Shown here: positions 12,889-15,440 of the stretch, piece by piece
Position numbering within the stretch: position 1 is the first letter of the stretch
Layout: the number at the start of each line of letters is the position of its first letter
Assembly (NCBI GenBank): GCA_949076555.1
Contig: CARUOB010000021.1
Coordinates: forward strand, 27,557 to 42,996
Direction of reading: 5' to 3'
DNA: 15,440 bases
Origin: an uncultured Lachnospiraceae bacterium
Lineage (GTDB): Bacteria > Bacillota > Clostridia > Lachnospirales > Lachnospiraceae
Program-made: the position numbers and the translations under genes
The notes under the pieces: generated by a model
Database searches by the model: none
What the model saw: the letters and a program-made list of their open reading frames with translations, nothing else
Told to the model about the DNA's origin: nothing

Positions 12889-15063
12889 CTACTTCGTCAA
12901 CATCATCATAATCTCATTGCTTCTCGCCACAAACTTGGTCATGGCCTCCGGCTCGAGGGGCGCCTGCTGCAACAGCGCCAGATCATAGAGCTGCTCGCAG
13001 ATCATCTTCACATTCTCACCGTCCTGATGTTCCAGCACATACTGCACAAGGGGATGGCTCGCGTTTAAAATCAGCGTCTCTCCCTCCTTGCCGAACATCC
13101 CCATATCCATCCCCGGCATGGAGTACATCTTCATCATATCCTGCATCCTGCGGGACTCCTCGGAGAGGGTGATCATGGAAGAAATCTTCTTGTTCTTTAA
13201 CTTCTCAATCTTCACCTTGATAGCGTCCTTCTTAAGAACCTTCTTCATCAGCTTGGCGATCTCTTCCGCCTGCTCTTCCATCTCCTTCTCCGCCTTCTTG
13301 GACGTCTTCGCCTTGAAGGTGTCCGTCAGGTCGGCGTCGATTCTCTGGAACTTAATGCCTTCGTTCTTCGCCTCGAGCTGGGATACAAAAGGCTGGTCAA
13401 TATTGTGCGTCAGCACCACCGCATCCATCTTTGCGGACTTAAACATATTGATATACTGGCTCTGCTGCTTCTCGTCGGTCACATAGTAGATGACCTTCTC
13501 CTTCTTCTCTTCCTCGACAGGCTCTCCATCCTCGTCAAGCACTTCGCCGTCAACCTTCTCCGGCTCGTCGACAACCTCGGCTTCCACTTTCTCGCCGTTC
13601 TCGTCCACGGCTGCACTTTCGGTTTCGTCCTGTCCGCCGCTCTCCTCACCGGCTTCGTCGGCAGCCTTTTCCGCCGACTCTGTACCGGCATCCGCCTTTT
13701 CACCGTCGCCGTCTGCAGCCTCGTCGGGATCGATCTTGTTGACCTCCAGACACTCGGGCAGCGTCATATACACGCCGTCCAGATTCTTGAAGAGAATGTA
13801 GTCCGTCATCTTTTCGCAGAACTTGTCGTCCTTTAAGCAGCCGAACTTGATGAAGGGACTGATATCATCCCAATACTTCTCGTACTCTTCCTTCTCCGTC
13901 TTGCACATGCCGGACAGCTTGTCCGCCACCTTTTTGGTGATATACTCGCTGATCTTCTTCACAAAACCGTCGTTTTGCAGCGCGCTTCTGGACACGTTGA
14001 GCGGCAGGTCGGGACAGTCGATCACACCCTTTAAGAGCATCAAAAACTCGGGGATCACTTCCTTGATATTGTCCGCGATAAACACCTGATTGTTATAGAG
14101 TTTGATGGTTCCCTCGATGGACTCATACTCCATATTGATCTTCGGGAAGTAGAGGATACCCTTCATATTAAACGGATAATCCATGTTCAGATGAATCCAG
14201 AACAGCGGCTCCTTGTAATCCTGAAATACCTTGCGGTAAAATTCCAGATACTCTTCCTTGGTGCACTCGTTGGGATGCTTCGCCCAGAGAGGCTGCGTCT
14301 CATTGAGAAGCTCCGGACGCTTCTTGATCTTTAACTTCTGCTCGTCCTCCTCCTTCTCCTTCTTGATCTCCTCCACTACCTCGTCGGTATCCAGCTTTTC
14401 ATCCTCTTTGATGATCTGGGTCTCCGTGGTGTTTGCCTTGGAAAGCCAGATTTCCGTGGGCATAAAGGAACAGTATTTCTTAATGACCTCTTTCGCCTTG
14501 TATTCATTACAAAACTCCAGACAATCCTCGTTGATATGGAGGGTGATCTGTGTGCCCACCTCAGTCCTCGTGCCGTCCTCCATGTCAAACTCTGTGCCGC
14601 CGTCGCAGGTCCAGTGCACCGCCTGCGCGCCGTCCTGCCAGGACAAGGTGTCGATCTCCACCTCATCCGCCACCATGAACGCCGAGTAAAAGCCCAGACC
14701 GAAATGCCCGATGATCTGATCCTCGTTCGCCTTGTCCTTATATTTTTCAATAAAATCCGTGGCGCCGGAGAAAGCGATCTGGTTGATATACTCCTCCACC
14801 TCGTCCGCCGTCATACCGATACCGTTATCAATGAACTTGAGCGTCTTTTCTTCCGGGTTTACGATCACCTGAATTTTCGCCTTATAACCATCCGGCAAGG
14901 CATACTCGCCCATCATATCCAGCTTTTTCAGCTTCGTGATCGCATCGCATCCGTTGGAGATCAGCTCCCTGAAAAAGATATCGTGATCGGAATACAACCA
15001 CTTTTTGATAATCGGGAAAATATTGTCGCTGTTAATTGATAAACTACCATGTTTCGCTGCCAT
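12889..15063 (-). CDS. htpG: Molecular chaperone HtpG (bacterial Hsp90) with acidic insert
   Basis: ATP-dependent cytosolic Hsp90 chaperone that acts as a dimer. The N-terminal GHKL ATPase shows FRELISNGCDAITK (31-44, catalytic E33 and N37), DNGIGM (79-84) and the lid GHFGLGFYSAF (119-129). A charged linker spans about 215-250, with the middle domain from about 255 (PLW, then PDLPLNVSRSALQ at 351-363, holding the gamma-phosphate arginine region). The C-terminal dimerisation domain ends NEIMMMLTK. Length is 724 aa against the roughly 620-690 usual in bacteria. The excess is an acidic low-complexity insert at about 443-523, just before KVIYYVTDEKQQSQY. The start has GTGAG close by and AAAGGA slightly far. 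A CIRCE operator upstream indicates HrcA control. Confidence 0.97.
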   Translation of the reverse strand: MAAKHGSLSINSDNIFPIIKKWLYSDHDIFFRELISNGCDAITKLKKLDMMGEYALPDGYKAKIQVIVNPEEKTLKFIDNGIGMTADEVEEYINQIAFSGATDFIEKYKDKANEDQIIGHFGLGFYSAFMVADEVEIDTLSWQDGAQAVHWTCDGGTEFDMEDGTRTEVGTQITLHINEDCLEFCNEYKAKEVIKKYCSFMPTEIWLSKANTTETQIIKEDEKLDTDEVVEEIKKEKEEDEQKLKIKKRPELLNETQPLWAKHPNECTKEEYLEFYRKVFQDYKEPLFWIHLNMDYPFNMKGILYFPKINMEYESIEGTIKLYNNQVFIADNIKEVIPEFLMLLKGVIDCPDLPLNVSRSALQNDGFVKKISEYITKKVADKLSGMCKTEKEEYEKYWDDISPFIKFGCLKDDKFCEKMTDYILFKNLDGVYMTLPECLEVNKIDPDEAADGDGEKADAGTESAEKAADEAGEESGGQDETESAAVDENGEKVEAEVVDEPEKVDGEVLDEDGEPVEEEKKEKVIYYVTDEKQQSQYINMFKSAKMDAVVLTHNIDQPFVSQLEAKNEGIKFQRIDADLTDTFKAKTSKKAEKEMEEQAEEIAKLMKKVLKKDAIKVKIEKLKNKKISSMITLSEESRRMQDMMKMYSMPGMDMGMFGKEGETLILNASHPLVQYVLEHQDGENVKMICEQLYDLALLQQAPLEPEAMTKFVARSNEIMMMLTK

Positions 15064-15179
15064 AATGACTCACTTTCCTTTCTCTTTCCAAATCTGAAAT
15101 ACCGTTTACACACGGCGCTCGTTGGCCCGCTCTTTATACCGACAAATCCTCTTTCCGGGGATTTGATTACCTAGAGGAT

Positions 15180-15208
15180 AGTTTAATACGCGCGACTACA
15201 GAAGTCAA
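15180..15208 (-). promoter_or_regulatory. Candidate htpG promoter
   Basis: Minus strand: TTGACT (15208-15203, five of six) is spaced 17 nt from TAAACT (15185-15180, four of six). This predicts a leader of about 110 nt before the htpG ATG. The leader contains a small hairpin, CAAATCC (15143-15149) with GGATTTG (15159-15165). CIRCE lies 7 nt upstream of the -35. Confidence 0.6.
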
Positions 15209-15215
15209 GACAAAA

Positions 15216-15242
15216 TTAGCACTCATCATAGACGAGTGCTAA
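15216..15242. promoter_or_regulatory. CIRCE operator (HrcA binding site)
   Basis: TTAGCACTC (15216-15224), nine spacer bases, GAGTGCTAA (15234-15242) is an exact match to the CIRCE consensus TTAGCACTC-N9-GAGTGCTAA. HrcA binds it and represses heat-shock genes until chaperone capacity is overwhelmed. The only gene start nearby is htpG on the minus strand. Confidence 0.96.
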
Positions 15243-15353
15243 TAATCTTTGTTTTCTTCCGTTTTTACGCGGGATTTCGAAATTATAAACTTTTTCTAAA
15301 CTCCCCGTATCTTCCGTTTTCTATCCGCATACAGCGGCCTTTCAAGCGATACG

Positions 15354-15440
15354 TCAGCTTCCAAAATACTGCGAATACACCTCAAAAAAGTTCTGCGTTG
15401 ACACTTCCTCGTCGTGGATAAAGTTCACGCTGTCCCACAG
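15354..15440 (-). CDS. C-terminal end of a gene entering from the right
   Basis: The minus-strand frame starting at the window edge is open for 28 codons and stops with TGA at 15356-15354. It ends QNFFEVYSQYFGS with a balanced acidic and aromatic composition like a real protein tail. Too little is present for identification. A loose hairpin (CGTATC ... GATACG, with an inner CCGC/GCGG) follows the stop at about 15301-15350 and could be its terminator. The call rests on composition and orientation only. Confidence 0.45.
   Translation of the reverse strand: MWDSVNFIHDEEVSTQNFFEVYSQYFGS

Noticed and set aside
13405..13836. Plus-strand frames opposite the htpG acidic insert
   Set aside because: They are mirror frames of GAA/GAC/GCC-rich codons, giving artificial Ser/Phe or Leu/Val-rich proteins without start signals.
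15236..15421. 61-codon plus-strand frame starting within CIRCE
   Set aside because: It begins inside the operator, has no RBS, and overlaps a plausible minus-strand gene end.

Overview
The window looks like chromosomal DNA of a moderately GC-rich member of the Lachnospiraceae (Clostridia). I infer this from the protein families present: a DUF5717/DUF5716-type gene pair, an EFR1-type flavodoxin-ferredoxin remnant, a signal-less SpoIID-like protein with a peptidoglycan-binding domain, a clostridial PurB, and an htpG gene next to a perfect CIRCE operator. No RNA gene, insertion sequence, phage gene or CRISPR array is visible. This is ordinary backbone with one large uncharacterised gene cluster.

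Layout, left to right. At the left edge (1-29, minus) is the first codons of a gene that leaves the window. At 269-1156 (minus) is a cation diffusion facilitator transporter. At 1316-2767 (minus) is purB. Between purB and the next gene lies a tandem array of four stem-loops (2845-2980). From 10234 down to 3008 (minus) run four uncharacterised genes in one orientation: a 1183-aa beta-sandwich plus alpha-solenoid protein, a 437-aa Hsp70/actin-fold-like protein, a 286-aa TPR protein and a 393-aa coiled-coil protein with a central membrane hairpin. The gap between the first two genes holds a striking set of tandem and inverted repeats. Divergent from this cluster, on the plus strand, are a SpoIID-like peptidoglycan-binding protein (10398-11693), a GNAT acetyltransferase (11786-12352) and a ferredoxin pseudogene (12428-12750). 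A shared bidirectional terminator separates these from htpG (12889-15063, minus). The htpG upstream region carries CIRCE, and the last 28 codons of another minus-strand gene reach the right edge.

The best candidate for an undescribed system is the four-gene cluster. I read it as a degenerate Hsp70-like nucleotide-binding protein working with a very large scaffold, a small TPR adaptor and a membrane-tethered coiled-coil protein. The fold calls come from recognisable patterns and family recall. The joint function is inference. The lead gene appears to start from an extended -10 promoter so close to the ATG that its mRNA may be leaderless. CIRCE indicates HrcA control of htpG, and that Hsp90 carries an acidic insert of about 80 residues.
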